DNA of 64,000 bases. Origin: Emydura subglobosa. Lineage: Eukaryota > Chordata > Testudines > Chelidae. The position numbers and the translations under genes were made by a program. Positions 43,000-54,794 of the stretch are shown piece by piece (positions within the stretch are counted from its first letter, which is position 1; every line of letters begins with the position of its first letter). The notes beneath the pieces are model-generated. The model was not told the origin of the DNA. It saw only the letters and a list, made by a program, of their open reading frames with translations, and did no database searches. The stretch is taken from the NCBI GenBank assembly GCA_007922225.1, contig ML679956.1, positions 74,312,095-74,376,094 on the forward strand. The letters are read 5' to 3'.

Positions 43000-43699
43000 G
43001 TGAGTCCGGGCGGAGCCGCTCGCCGCCTTCCCCGGCTGCAGGTCGGGTCGGTCGCGCCCGGAGCTTTCTAATTCCGCGCTGGCGGGGGAGAAACTTCCGC
43101 CGAGTGGCCCCGGTGGCTTGCTCGGGAAATCTTTCAGGAGAGGCTCGTCCCGGGTTTTCTCGCCCCTGGGAAGCGCAATCGCTGGCCTCGCCCTGCTGAG
43201 TGACCCTCCGTGCCCAGACGTGAAGGGGTCTCGGGGGGTGACCTGCTTAGTTTGGTTGGGGTGGTTTGGTTTGGTTTGGTTTTCCCCCCGTGTCCTCCGG
43301 GTTTGCTCCAGCTTCTGCTTCTTGCAAAGCGCCTCGCACACGGGGAAAGGCTCCGAGAAAGCCTCTCTCGATGGAGGGAGAGTCGGAGGAGATCCAGAGG
43401 AGACACAGGAGGGTGAGATCTCTTAGCTTGTGGACTCGGACGCCTCCGGGCGCCGGTGCAAGGCTGCCGTGCTCAGGTCGCTTACACCTGGACACAGCCC
43501 TGGGGCATGTCCCGGCCCCGCACGGCCGGGTGTCCGGCGGAACCCAGTGGGTCCTGCCTGTCCGCCTTTTCCATCCTCACTTTCTCATGATCCAGCCACT
43601 CGTTCGTTTGCACCGGGCTTCCTCCGCCCCCGCCGATGCCAGGGAGGCTAACGCAGAAGCCACCGGTCCAGTTATTTCTCCTGGTGTTGGTATGATTTC

Positions 43700-44289
43700 A
43701 CTGTGAGTAGGAAACTGTGTCTTACTCGGGGCGTGACGGGTATGAAATGCTTTACTTTAATCAGGCAGGATGGAGGATTGAGGGGTCGCCGAGGCCGCAT
43801 TTGCCCCCTTACTTCAAGCCCCGGTTTGCATTCATTCCTTTTCATACCCAAGAAACCCCCCCATTCCTTCGGCAGCACCCTGTTGTGTTGGAGAGTTTGT
43901 CCGTGGTGACGGGGGTTAGCCAGCCCGGGTTGCTTGGACGGGAGTCAGTTTCATTTGCTCTCCAGCCGTTCCTCTCTGTGACCGAGTTTTCCCCTAGAAG
44001 CCAGGGTCCCTCTTCTGATCCCCCATGGACAAAGTAAAACCCATTACATGGAGTTTCCCAGCATGGAAAGAATAACCCACCGTCGGCTTTTCCTCTCTTC
44101 TCCCGGCCAGTGAAATGAGACAATGTGGCCATTTCAGTTGTTCAGCTCCGACCATCCAGCCCCCAAACACCTTCAGTTCCCGAGCCCAGGTGGGCTGGTT
44201 CTCAAGAATGAGTTAACCGATTCAGTGCTCGCCTTGCGGGAAGGAACATAAACAGCTTGTGCCCAAGACTTGAGCTGGGGAGCAAAGGA
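43700..44289. other. Unannotated intronic stretch
   Basis: Nothing recognisable is seen. Confidence 0.3.
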
Positions 44290-44440
44290 TGAGGGGAAGC
44301 GGGGAATTCATGTCTGCACAGAGATCAGAGCCTGAGCCTGTTCCTGTTCCCAATGAAATCTGTGGCAAAATTCCCATTGACTTCAATCCTACAGGCAGGA
44401 GGCGATCCTTTGGGGCCTGATCCTGGAAACACAGGCACAG
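44290..44440. repeat. Foldback-family relative
   Basis: CCCATTGACTTCAATCCTAC with flanking GGGGCCTGATCCTGGAAAC resembles part of the reptile foldback repeats built on CCATTGACTTCAATGG. It is diverged. Confidence 0.4.
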
Positions 44441-45449
44441 TAGCAACTTCATGCCTGTGAGCAGTCAAAGAGGCTGCTCCAGCTACTGGTGCAAGCATTT
44501 GTGGGATTGGGTTACACTATAAACCCAGCAGATTGAGACACTCTTTCTCTGTGCTTTGTATAACATAAGCACTAGCCTCCTGGTGCTCTGTGATTAGTAA
44601 GAACAAACCATAAACTCTCTCTCCTTCTGCATCAACCTTTGATTCCTATTAACTGTCTGTTTTGCTATTACGTCACTGGTTTCGTCTCCCTTTAGTGCAG
44701 TGAAAGGTAACTTTTCCTATCTGACTTTCTCATTGTATTCCCAAGACTTTGCTGGACCTCGGCTTTTACTGGTGGGGGAGACAGAATAATGTGGGAGATC
44801 AGTATCTGCAAACGCCTGTGCTAACGTTTGAATGCCCTGCCTACTGTGTAGAATGAGTAACATCTGTACATGAGTGCGAAGGAGAATTCCAAAGGGTTGG
44901 TATGTGTTTCTGAACCAAAGCTGAACCAGTGACAATTCGACCATGAGATCTGGGAGTGCTTAGCACTGTTTGCCTTTTAGGGCACTGTGATGATGAATTG
45001 ATCTGTCCTTGACAAGTTTTAAATAGCAGCTCTGGCCTGGTCAGTATGAAACAAAAAGTTCAGCGTCATTAAAAACTATTGTAGCCAGGTGTTTTTACTG
45101 CTCTTGTAAACTTCCCCTCCACGCTCCATAACTCTCTCACATAGGAAGGGCAGATATTCTACCCTGGTTTATCACCTTAAACCCATTCAGTCTGCTGTCC
45201 CGCTTCTTGCAGTGACCAGAGAAAAGTGATAGGTGTATTTTCATCTACCTTTGATTTAACCTGGAGTAATGTCTCTGGATTCAGCTGAGTGACATCAGCT
45301 TTCCAGTGGTGTAACGGAGATAAGAATCTGGCCCACTGAGCCATCAACATGAACAGTGGCAAGTGTTTTGGCCTGTATGCACCCAATGAGATTTCAGTCA
45401 TTCAAATCACACTGTAAATTCCACTTTCTTCCATATTAAAGGGCTGGCC
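44441..45449. other. Unannotated intronic stretch
   Basis: A worn foldback relative may lie at 45,255-45,340 (GGATTCAGCTGAGTGACATC ... AAGAATCTGGCCCACTGAG). Otherwise nothing is seen. Confidence 0.3.
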
Positions 45450-45535
45450 AAATGTTTAGTCTATGGCCTGGTTCAGCTACAATCAATGGAGTTACACCAA
45501 TGTAAAATGAATAAAGTGAATGCAAAATCAGGCTC
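45450..45535. repeat. Foldback-family relative
   Basis: GCCTGGTTCAGCTACAATCA, ATGGAGTTACACCAATGTAA and AAAATCAGGCTCTGC follow the family order. Confidence 0.4.
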
Positions 45536-46804
45536 TGCGTTTTTTTTCCAGTGCCCAACTGGCAAATTAGGTGAACCTGGATGATTCCACATCCATGTAG
45601 ACTAGTGTGAAAACCACTTCACTGTCTTCTGACTCCCCCACTCATTGTTAGTGGGGTTGTTGTAAATGTATTTTAAAAAAATAAATAAATCTGCTCTTTC
45701 AAGGAAGGCCTGTTTGTATTCACGGTCCTTAGAAACCTTTACTGTAATTGCAGCACTCTTTTTGAAGGTTGCTGTGCCATCTGCCGCACATAGGTAGCAA
45801 CACCATTAAAGGTTGCTTCACGATAACAGACCTCTTTATAATGCTTAAAACCCTCGACTTCTGCTGACAGTGCTACAAAGCGGCTCCAGTAGGTATTATA
45901 GGTATGTAAATATTGATAATATACAGACTGTGATTGAAGTTTTTCAAAAACTCCTGAGATAATTGAACACCCAGTTCTCATTTAAAATTAACTAGGTGGC
46001 TTTGAGAATCTCAGCCTGTATGTACATGCATTGAATTATGCTTGCATCATACATAGGCTTTTCAGAAAATTATGGTTAGAAGTTAACAGAGCTAGAAAAA
46101 ATTAAATGCAGAAACGTAGGGGTAAGGATCCTATTTGGAGTGAACATGACTATCCTATTAACAGGATGTTAATATAGTCCACAGGGTACTTCAGGGCTGG
46201 TTTTCAAAATGTGGTTGTCAACAACCCCTGGTTGTTGAAGTTCTGTTTTGTTGGTTTACCCCATGAAAAATGCTGAGTCAAACCGTGGGGGTGTTGAGGC
46301 ATACTGGGAGGGTAGTGGGTCCATGTGAGGGGCTCTTTCTAACATGGTGTGGTCTGCAGAATGGAGAAAGGGGGAATTGCTGAATTACGTTATATTCAGA
46401 TGCCAGTGGTATGTGGTACAGTGAGTCAGATGGGACCATGGACAGAGAATCTTGTCTGGTACCCTGGCTGGCATGGGTGGGTGTGTGTGTGTGTTTGTGT
46501 GTTTCTTTGTACAATAGTTTTACAACATTGTGAGCCAAACCCATCCCTGGTGTAACTTCAGGAGTGGTTTTGCAACTGGACATTACACTGGAGATTAATC
46601 TAACCCAATATGACTTTTATGCCTGGAGTAGTAAATACATGAATCAAAATGATTAACAAAAATGAACAGATTGAACAGGCCGCCTTCTCTCACTTATGCC
46701 CGTTCACACTGGTGTAACTCCACTGACTCTGTCTAGATATAAAGCCCTTATCATTGCAGCATTTGAGAACCCCACAGTCATTTAATGGATTTAAAGTCGG
46801 AAGG
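45536..46804. other. Unannotated intronic stretch
   Basis: A GTGTGTGTGTGTGTTTGTGT tract lies at 46,481-46,503. A minus-strand open frame at 45,739-45,981 has no domain I recognise. Nothing else is seen. Confidence 0.3.
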
Positions 46805-47045
46805 TATTATCTTCATTTGACAGACTGGGAGCTGAGGCACAGGGTAGATAAGACCCAGATCCTCAAAGGTATTTAGGCATCTAATTGCATTGAAATCGAC
46901 GGGAATTAGGTGCCTAAATAAATACCTTTGGTCAAGTCACTTTAAGACCCAGATCCTCACTGTCCTCTAGGAACTCTTTGAGCCAGAAATTGAACCCAGA
47001 CTTCCTGAGGCCCATCCTCTAGATCATCTTTCCTACCCTCCCATG
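46805..47045 (-). repeat. MIR-like SINE split by a foldback insertion
   Basis: Left part TTTGACAGACTGGGAGCTGA and GGCACAGGGTAGATAAG continues after the insertion with CAAGTCACTTTAAG and AAATTGAACCCAGACTTCCT. The break falls at the foldback element at 46,852-46,961. Confidence 0.6.
46852..46961. repeat. Small foldback element, CCTCAAAGGTATTTAGG type
   Basis: CAAAGGTATTTAGGCATCTA and TAGGTGCCTAAATAAATACC with TTTG form inverted arms around an ATTGAAATC centre. The word AAGACCCAGATCCTCA appears at both sides (46,850 and 46,945), either as a duplication or as part of the family's own ends. Confidence 0.6.
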
Positions 47046-48164
47046 AAGTTACTGTGGATCCTCCTCTGATTCTCACCATGGTAAGTGAGAGGAAAATAAG
47101 GCCCAATAAGTGAATAGAACAGATAGAAAAGAGATCTGGTGATGGCCCATGGAGACTTTAACCCTAGGCTACTGGTTCAAATCCAGCCTGTACAAGTAGT
47201 ACCCAAACCTCCTGTTTAGTGGCATATATGATCTTCCAACTACATCTGTAAAGATATTCTTCCACCCAGGCCTCATATATGGTCTATATCAATTTATACA
47301 TATGAGAGAGGCTATGGCTGATCTGTATTCTCAATAGTGAGCCTGTAAACTTTGCAGAGCAGGGGCTATGTTTTCTTCCATGTTCTGTCCGTCACTAGAC
47401 GCAATGGGCCAGTGAGCAAATGTCCAAAGAGGGAGAAAAAATGCCATCCCAGTTGGTACATGGTTCTCTTGTTGGCATTCTTGGGAGGGGAGGACAAGAA
47501 CAGAATGGGCCAATGAGAACCTCCTCTTCTTGGGTTTCACTTGCCACCTTTCGTGCTGTATATGTTCTGTGCCTGAAACTGGAGAATAGGGGGGTCAGTG
47601 ATCTGTACCCCACAATACCTTTAACCTCCGCCGTTAATACCTTTCAGCTCAGCTTACAAACACAACGGGCTCAGTGCTGCTGTCGTGCTAGTTTTGCGCT
47701 GTTGTAATTTTGCTGACTTCAGTGGAATCACTCTGAACCTACACAGGTGTCAGGGAAATCCAAATTGGGGGCCTAGTAGTTCTGCCTTAAAAAGGGAAAT
47801 GTGGTAAATGTGAAATTTGTGGCCCAGCTCACTGTGGGGCTGGGTGGCCCTATTCACTTTCTGTCTGAGTTAGGATGAGGAGACTTCTGGCAGGGGAAAG
47901 TTCTTTGTGACCATTGAAATCTCTTTTGGTTAGCAGAATTGAAACTATTTTGCAACAAATCCTCAGGTGCATGCCATGACCACAAGTAAAAGTGTGGTTG
48001 CAAAGAGGGAGGGGGGTGGGCAAGGAAAGCTCTCTGACCATTGTGCCATCACCCCAGTAGGGGCTCGTACTTCTGGCGTATATAGGTTTAGGAGAGTTCT
48101 TTCACTGTCGGTGAATGTTTTTCCTCTTAACATTTCCCTGATCTTGCGTTCTCTGTGCACTCAA
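47046..48164. other. Unannotated intronic stretch
   Basis: No gene or clear repeat is supported. Confidence 0.3.
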
Positions 48165-48285
48165 ACTTGGAGGGCCTGATCTTCAACTGACTGCCCATAA
48201 CTTCAGTTAAAGTAAATGGAAGCTGTGAGTGCTCTGAGAATAAGGCTTTAGTTGACTTCAGTGGAAGCGGGATCTGATCCAAGGT
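48165..48285. repeat. Foldback-family relative
   Basis: GGGCCTGATCTTCAACTGAC, ATAACTTCAGTTAAAGTAAA and GTTGACTTCAGTGGAAGCGG then GATCTGATCC keep the palindromic layout. Confidence 0.5.
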
Positions 48286-48489
48286 ATTGAACTAGGATCT
48301 ATGAAGGGAAATGACAACGATGATTAAATTGGCCCTCGTCCAGTATTAAAGTAGCTAGCTGTACAGCAGAGAGGCACAGTAGGTGTGGAACTCCGTGTAT
48401 AGGTTAAGCTGTCTTCCGTGTATCACTCCTCTTTGCCTGCAATTTGCCGCTGGTTCACCTGGTTTTATGCTTGACTGCCACAGATTCCT

Positions 48490-48580
48490 TGTGCATCCCT
48501 GGATGATTTCCTTCACCTCACTGTTCCTCCGTTTCCCCTTCCATAAAGTAGGGATAATACTTCTCTACCACACAGGAAGA
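48490..48580 (+). repeat. MIR-like SINE fragment
   Basis: TCCTTCACCTCACTGTTCCT, CCGTTTCCCCTTCCATAAAG and TAGGGATAATACTTCT match the MIR core. Confidence 0.6.
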
Positions 48581-48689
48581 ACTAATTCATTAGTGTTCAT
48601 AGAGTGCTTAGATGTGAGTTTGAGGTGTGAGGTGGTTTTCTGGGAACTGCTAATTGATTGATTGCTTTGTCAAATGTTTCCTTAATCCC
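48581..48689. other. Unannotated intronic stretch
   Basis: Nothing recognisable is seen. Confidence 0.3.
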
Positions 48690-49080
48690 TGGGCAGTCCT
48701 TTTATTCACTTAACTATCTAATATTAGATTTGATCAGGACTGTGTTTGAAATTTTCTAAAAGCATCTAGACATTTAGACATACGTACGTGCTAAGTTTTA
48801 TTCTAATAAGGAAGTTATTCATAATAAAGGCATTAGCGTTCCCATTACTGAAACTATAACATGATTAGAAGTCTCCACAGCCTCCTCTGTTTGCCGCAAA
48901 TTACTTTTAAACTGCTTAGTCCTGTAAATAAAATTGCACAGTGGAAGAGGTGTCAGAATCACAATAACAATTACATTAAAATAAATGCCAACCTGCACTG
49001 ATGTAAATGGCCCATCAGAATGTTCATTAAACTGGGGGGAAGCAATCTGGTTCTAAGATGTGGAGACATGTACAGTAACG
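48690..49080. other. Repeat-free AT-rich stretch, candidate conserved non-coding element
   Basis: About 390 bp without recognised repeats. It includes ATCTAATATTAGATTTGATC (with a perfect ATCTAATATTAGAT palindrome), CATACGTACGTGC, TTCATAATAAAGGCATTAGC, and CACAATAACAATTACATTAA (with an AACAAT SOX-like core). Possible intronic enhancer; conservation not testable here. Confidence 0.3.
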
Positions 49081-49827
49081 TTGTGATGTTGTTGTAGTTC
49101 ATGCTGCTGATATTCACTCCTCCCTGACCTAATTTTCCTTTCAGTGATGTCTGTGTAAGTCAGGAGATGCTCCCTTGCAATCAGTGCAGTTACAATGGTG
49201 GAAAGCTAATGTAGTGAGATTAGAATTAGGTCCTGTAATTTTCAGGCTGTTGGTTTTCTGAAGTGGTTTTAGGGACACAGTTCATGTGTAAGGAACTCTC
49301 TGTGTGTGGGGTGGGGTGGGGTGGGGGAGAAGAAGAGAGAGGAGGTGGACTGGCTAAAACTGGAATACAGGGACACATTAATATACCACAATAGCAGGAT
49401 TAATGTGCCAATCTTTATTTGCAGGGGTAGCATTTGTACCTCCTACATCTCCAGGACCCAGACATACTTTGGCCCATATGGGTATTTTGAAAACCCACGT
49501 GTACTTTATGCTAGAAAAAAACATACTCAGTCAACTGAAACATGGTTATTTGTAAACATTACTTACTAAACTGTCATTAGTCACATTACATGCTTTTTCG
49601 TATGTCAAGAGAGTCAACTGTCCTTCCATCTTTACCACATCTGACAGATCTTTCTATTCATATTCACATTCAGGTGTCTGGATCAAATCTGATTCATGTG
49701 GGATTTTTTTTCTAATTGCTTTCACAGTTGAAATGAAAGACAGACATGGAGACCCTAATTTGACTTTGATAGCAAAGTCCTTTAACTTCAGTAGGAACAG
49801 AATCCCAGAAGAAAGTGTCTCAGAGGT
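49081..49827. other. Unannotated intronic stretch
   Basis: A (GGGGT)n-like tract GGGGTGGGGTGGGGTGGGGG lies at 49,309-49,328. No gene. Confidence 0.35.
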
Positions 49828-50250
49828 AGAGCTGGGTGAAATGTGTCAGATGAAACTTTTATTTGCTGAACAATGCAGATTCAGATTGACTGAAACATGT
49901 CATAAATTTATCAGTCTCACCAAATTGTTTTTGGTAAAAAAAAAAAAAAAAAAGACTTCAACATATCTAAACTAAACAAAAGTTAAATGTTTTGTTTTCC
50001 TAGTTTTGAAACATAGCATTTTGATTTTTCATTAGAAGCCACTTTTAAATGAAATTGAAGTACATTTGGAAACAAACAAATTTCAAGTTTTTAAAAATTC
50101 GTGTTGTGGGTCGAATAAAATATTTTATTCGACCTGGGACAATTTTTTTTCCAACTGTTTTAGTGGCTTAATTTTCATTTCAGGGTCAACCCAAGACACT
50201 TTTTTTTTTTTTTTTTTGTACTGCAAAAAATATTGAAAAATCAGTCATTC
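49828..50250. repeat. T/A-rich interspersed repeat, AGCTGGTTGGGAA family
   Basis: It starts GAGCTGGGTGAAATGTGTCA and runs through A- and T-homopolymers (49,937-49,953; 50,201-50,218). Related starts occur at 56,047, 57,102 and possibly 58,975. The family is unclassified. Confidence 0.45.
50109..50134. repeat. 26-bp perfect palindrome
   Basis: GGTCGAATAAAAT is followed directly by its exact reverse complement ATTTTATTCGACC, with no spacer. It could form a cruciform or a symmetric protein-binding site. It lies within the T/A-rich repeat. Confidence 0.95.
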
Positions 50251-51844
50251 ACACAGCTATATGTAGGGATCTTCATTTTGATCTGAGGCCAGTTACTCTT
50301 AATTTACTTCCATGTAAATGAGAGCAGAATAAGACCTATAGACTCCCCTCTTCCCTTCTGGAACTGAAAATATTGGGCCAATACTTCAACCAGTGGAAAT
50401 TGGCATAGTTCCTTTGGACCTGCACCAAATTACGGTGGCTCAGGCTCTGATCCATGCTTCTCAAAGTTTCCTAGTTTATGGTCCTGATTTTCTTCTTATA
50501 CTAGTTTTACCATGATATACATTCACGGGCTCCAAAGGAGTTACTACTCCTGATATTCACATGTGTAATTAACTAGCAAATCATTCCCTACACCTATGAA
50601 TCCTCACACATTTAAAAATGTGATCTAGAAGAAATAGATCTATTACCTCCAGGGACTCAGAGGGTTTGAAAAATATCAAGAACTTTGTGTCTCATTTGTA
50701 AAACTGGAATCTGTAGAATATCCCTTTAAATATATATATTTCTTTGGGGTTTCAAACATTATTCTGTATTTAAGAGATGGTTGTGATATAGACTACTATG
50801 CTTTAAAAAATAACAGTTACAGATTTGCTGCTATTATGTTGTTACCATGTCCCTAATAAATGCCATCATATATCAAATGTAATCAGTCTAAGAAATTGCA
50901 TAGAAATTGCATACAAATAACTACATTAGAAGAGCATAAAGATTACAAAGCACTTGATTTTTGACATTTCCTCACTTTTAAGGTAGCCCATGCAACCTCA
51001 AATCTGCCTCCTTGTGATGTGCATTACCACGACTTTAATTACATGCTCACATGCTATTTTGTTTCTGCTGGGCCTCTGCTTCATTCAGTGCATAGCATCA
51101 AAAGAGGATTTTATTTCCACTCTTTCTTGAAAATGGCCAGACCATTTCTGGCTCAGACTTTATGTACAAATCCATTCCCAGGCCAAGAAAAAAAATGTGC
51201 CAAGCTTGAACCCAGAGGATAAAAATCGGTTGAAAATATGAGCATCTGAAAATGACCATTTAGAAGGGAAAAATCTTGTGCAACTGTGACTATATGCATC
51301 CTTACTTGCTTCGCTTGGAATAGTGTATAAACCAGCAGCACCGTCGTTTATCAAAAGCCTGCACCATCCTCCATATCCCTGGGATTAAATTCAGCTGCTA
51401 GCCTAAGTGCAACTTCGATTGAATTTGTGAGGAGTTGCATCTGCTTATATGGAAGGATTGAATTTGAACCCCACAGAGACTATCTTTATACTCGCTTTGC
51501 ATACCCAGGCCTCACACCTCAGTTGTGGCCGGTATCTGCTGAGTGCACCTGAGGTGTGTGGTGGGGGGGAGCCATTTCCCCTGGGGCTGCTCTGACCTGC
51601 TCGTGTTTAGATACGACTCCAAGAGAGGGTCTCATCACCAGGGATTGCTGAAGCACGGTGTTGTCCATGCTCCCTTCCCTTCAATAATCGCAATGCCCCT
51701 ATGCAGAGGATTACAGGGACAGCGTAGTAGCTAGGGAGCTCCTGCTGTTTTACCCCTTTATGGCACACAGCAGAGCAGGGTTCAGAACCGAGTCCATCCG
51801 GAGTTAATAGAGGGCAGTGGTTTATTCATAGTGGTGATAGCAAT
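50251..51844. other. Unannotated intronic stretch
   Basis: A worn foldback relative is at about 50,372-50,455 (GGGCCAATACTTCAACCAGT ... GCTCAGGCTCTGATCC). No gene is supported in the rest. Confidence 0.3.
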
Positions 51845-52022
51845 AAAACTGGGACTCAGGAGACCTGGGTTCTATTCCTGGTCATGCCATTGGCCTGCTG
51901 GGTGATGTCGGGCAAGTCACTTCCCCTCTGTGCCTCAGTTTCCTCGTGTAAAATGGCAGTAATGCTACTGATCTCCTTTGGAAAGCGTTTTGAGATCTGC
52001 TAGGTATTGTTGTTACTGAATA
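51845..52022 (+). repeat. MIR-like SINE
   Basis: The order is complete: GGGACTCAGGAGACCTGGGT, TCTATTCCTGGTCATGCCAT, TCGGGCAAGTCACTTCCCCT, GTGCCTCAGTTTCCTCGTGT and GGAAAGCGTTTTGAGATCTG. This is the best preserved MIR in the window. Confidence 0.85.
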
Positions 52023-52547
52023 CAAAATTAGTGAAAGTTACACTTTGCCACTTTACACCATTTTGTCTCACTCGCACCCAGCGTGTAACGGCTATGTCGA
52101 TATTTTAGGCCCTGCATCCTAAGGATATGACACCATTGGACCCCTGCACAATAGAAATATCTTCCTTTTCTGCATGGGAAAATCAGCAGCATGAAAAAGT
52201 CTCCGTTGAAACAATTCTCAGTTTCACAGCAGTTTGGAGGGAGATCAAAAATCTCATGAGGAATTACTGCCATGCTTAAGAGTCAACAGCTATGCTGCTG
52301 GCATTTTTCAGGCATGATATTAAACACTTCTGCAGTGCTGTGTGTGGTTTTAGCTATGCCATGCATCTAGTTCCATTACTGCAATGACCCCTTGACAGTA
52401 TTTTTTACTGTCAGTTCCATGGGATCCTCTCAGTGAAATTGTTTCCTTCCTTATTTTAGCAACAAATGTATTATAGCTTGTCTTCAGTCTCTCACTGTAC
52501 AGTATCATTCTTATTATGCATTCATACATTGTTTTTTGCAGGAATAT
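52023..52547. other. Unannotated intronic stretch
   Basis: Nothing recognisable is seen. Confidence 0.3.
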
Positions 52548-52640
52548 TGGGCCAGATCTTCACAGGGTGTGAACCGATGTAGCTCCGTTAAATTCCATTC
52601 TCTGCCAACATACAGCAGCTGAGGATCTGGTCCATGATCA
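52548..52640. repeat. Foldback repeat, CAGCTGGTGTAAAT family
   Basis: GGGCCAGATCTTCACAGGGT and ATACAGCAGCTGAGGATCTG are inverted ends. GATGTAGCTCCGTTAAATTC is internal. Confidence 0.6.
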
Positions 52641-53984
52641 CTTATTTTGTTGAGCCTTGCCCACCTCAATCATTGTTTTCATCAGAACTTACAAGCCTGG
52701 TCAGTTTTGTGGCTGCAAAATCTCCAGGGGAGTCTGTAATGACCCCTGTTCCCAGAATAATGCTAGGGGAACACTATGCTGCTAGAGGAATTATCTTCTG
52801 GATGACACACAGAGCTTGAAGTCCTGACTCTTAATCGTGCAACCTCACTACAAGGATAAGACCCAGCCAAGGACTTACTGATGCACGATCCTCCAGAGAA
52901 ACTAAATTCTCTTGTGGGAAAATGGTTAAATGCAGGACTCCTGGATTATAACGTTCAAAAGGAAATAAGCCTCAGGCAATTCAGAGGAACTTATTAACTC
53001 TCTGGAGCAACCGATGCAGAATGGAAAACAACCAAAAATGGGGACAGAGAAGAGAGAGGTGAGGCTTGTAATGATTCCAAAAGATTCTTTATGGCATTTC
53101 AGATCCTCCCAGCCCCTGAACACAGCAGGCATTTGGCAGTTAGGTACTGTTGATGAGATCTATGCACCTGTCCGTGAGGTGACAGGTTTGTATATAGTGT
53201 TCCTGTTTGTTCTGACTGTGGAATGAAATCTTCCTCCAGAAGGGCAAAGCTGTAACTCCTCTGACAGTATGGGATCTCTGTTGGTCTAGCTGCCCCAGCC
53301 CAGGTCCTGAGCAGCTACTGAGCTCAAAAGGGGTGTGCAAATGGCTTTGCCACTTTTCCTGTGGTCCCCTGATGCTGGGGCCATCCCGGCAGTGGATTGA
53401 TGCCCACAGGAATTTCCCAAAGCCAGATCTGCTACCGTAAGGACAGGTCAGCACTGGGGAAGCAGCATTATTGTAGGGGGAAACTGAGGGAGCAGCCATC
53501 TGATCGAATGGGTTTTTGTCCCAGTCACATTCTCTTGTAACAAGGCAGCAGTAAAGTTTTGCCTCTTATCCATTTACCTCAGAGGTGTTGACAGGATTTG
53601 TTATGGACAAACAAAAAGAAAACTGTTTGACTCCAGTTCCCTTCCACTCTCACTGATTGATTGATGAAGAATCAGGGACACGTTTCTCTCTAGCTGCCTG
53701 GATTGGGTGTTACGCTCCTGGCAGCTTGGAGTCCCTGTGTTTCGTAATTATTTCCTCTCTGCCAATACACCACTCAGGCTTCCTAGGCTGTCAGTTGTGA
53801 AAACAAATCTCAGATATATAACACAGCCATGGGAGGCAGCCCAGCCAGCAGGAGGAGGATGCAACTAAAAATAAATGCGCACGTGCCCTGCAAAGCAGCC
53901 GACAGATGGACAGAAATCAGACTATAAAGAGCATCTACCTGGCCTGGACTTTAATAGAGCAAGACCAAAGACTGAGCTCACCCA
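52641..53984. other. Unannotated intronic stretch
   Basis: No gene or clear repeat is supported. Confidence 0.3.
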
Positions 53985-54235
53985 CTCTTGACCTGTCGGG
54001 GTCACAGGACTGGGACTCTGGGGCCGTAGGTTCAATTCCTGGCTCTGCAGTAGAATCTCTGTTTGTTGTTGCACAAGTCACTTCCTCTCTCCATGCTGCA
54101 GTTCCCCATCCATAAGAGAGGGATAATGATGCTTCCTTGGTCAGAATTTTTTGGTTCGATTACCAGGTCTTTGGAGCAGGGACTGAATGTACGGTGCCTA
54201 GCAGGAAGGGGCCCCAATGTCTGTTGCAACTTCTA
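53985..54235 (+). repeat. MIR-like SINE with L2-type tail
   Basis: GGACTCTGGGGCCGTAGGTT, CAATTCCTGGCTCTGCAGTA, GCACAAGTCACTTCCTCTCT and GAGAGGGATAATGATGCTTC are followed by GGTCTTTGGAGCAGGGACTG and a CGGTGCCTAGCAGGAAGGGG tail. Confidence 0.7.
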
Positions 54236-54236
54236 G

Positions 54237-54427
54237 GATATGTCTACACGTCCCGAAGCAGCCAGCCTCCCAGCCCAGGTCAAAAGCCTAGGGATTATGC
54301 TAAAAAGAGCTGTGTACACGTTGCAGGTTGGGGTGGGGCTGTCTCCAGAGCTATTTTTAAAGCAGTAGCATGAGCCCCAGTCTGTTGACCCCAGGCTGGG
54401 AGGGTCGCAGTGTGCACATAACCCTAG
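54237..54427. mobile_element. Harbinger-like MITE
   Basis: Left end GGATATGTCTACACGTCCCG pairs with right end CGCAGTGTGCACATAACCCT. The interior carries CAGCCCAGGTC and GACCCCAGGCTGGGAGG as further inverted pieces. It is inserted next to a MIR and has no coding capacity. Confidence 0.6.
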
Positions 54428-54492
54428 GGGCTACGGAACTGCGAGTCATACTCATGTGCGTGGCTGCTCACCCCAGTGAGAGAACACGAAGA

Positions 54493-54777
54493 CAGTGGCA
54501 TATTGAAGGGGGGGCAGAGGGGGTGCCTGCCAGGCGGGCAGCCTGGGTGTATTCCCAGCCCCTTCGCCCCTGCGCTAGGTGTCAGGAGAGAGCCTCGGGG
54601 ACCGGAGCCCATCATACTCTCCCCCCCCCCCCTCCCCCATGCAGCCCCTGCTGCCGCTGCTGCCCCTGCCCTGGGGGAGAGTGGGACATGGGCCTGCAGA
54701 CCTCCCCCGCCCCCTTCTTGGGGCGCTGCCGCAGGCGCCAATGTAAGTATGGCCCCCGGGCCCATGGTACGCCACTG
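54493..54777. mobile_element. GC-rich hAT-like MITE
   Basis: Left end CAGTGGCATATTGAAGGGGG pairs with right end CCATGGTACGCCACTG. The flanks CACGAAGA (54,485-54,492) and CACCCAGA (54,778-54,785) match at 6 of 8 positions. The body is GC-rich with a C-run at 54,621-54,632. It overlaps a chance 265-codon open frame. Confidence 0.65.
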
Positions 54778-54794
54778 CACCCAGATCAGGTATA

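Larger units (their letters stand above)
42400..43080 (+). promoter_or_regulatory. CpG-island promoter of the signal-peptide gene
   Basis: CpG-dense, GC-rich DNA with an inverted CCAAT box (ATTGG at 42,560-42,564) and GC boxes (GCCGCCCCCG at 42,615; AGGGCGGG at 42,643). I see no TATA box, so dispersed initiation around 42,600-42,700 is likely. CpG density continues more weakly to about 43,660. The orientation is set by the coding exon at 42,943. Confidence 0.75.

Noticed and set aside
43000..43200. Coding continuation past the GTGAGT donor
   Set aside because: A frame stays open past 43,000, but the composition is that of CpG-island intron DNA and the donor is strong.
42292..43341. 349-codon minus-strand open frame over the CpG island
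   Set aside because: GC-rich DNA with few stops; it is Pro/Gly/Arg-rich with no domain and lies antisense to the promoter and signal-peptide exon.
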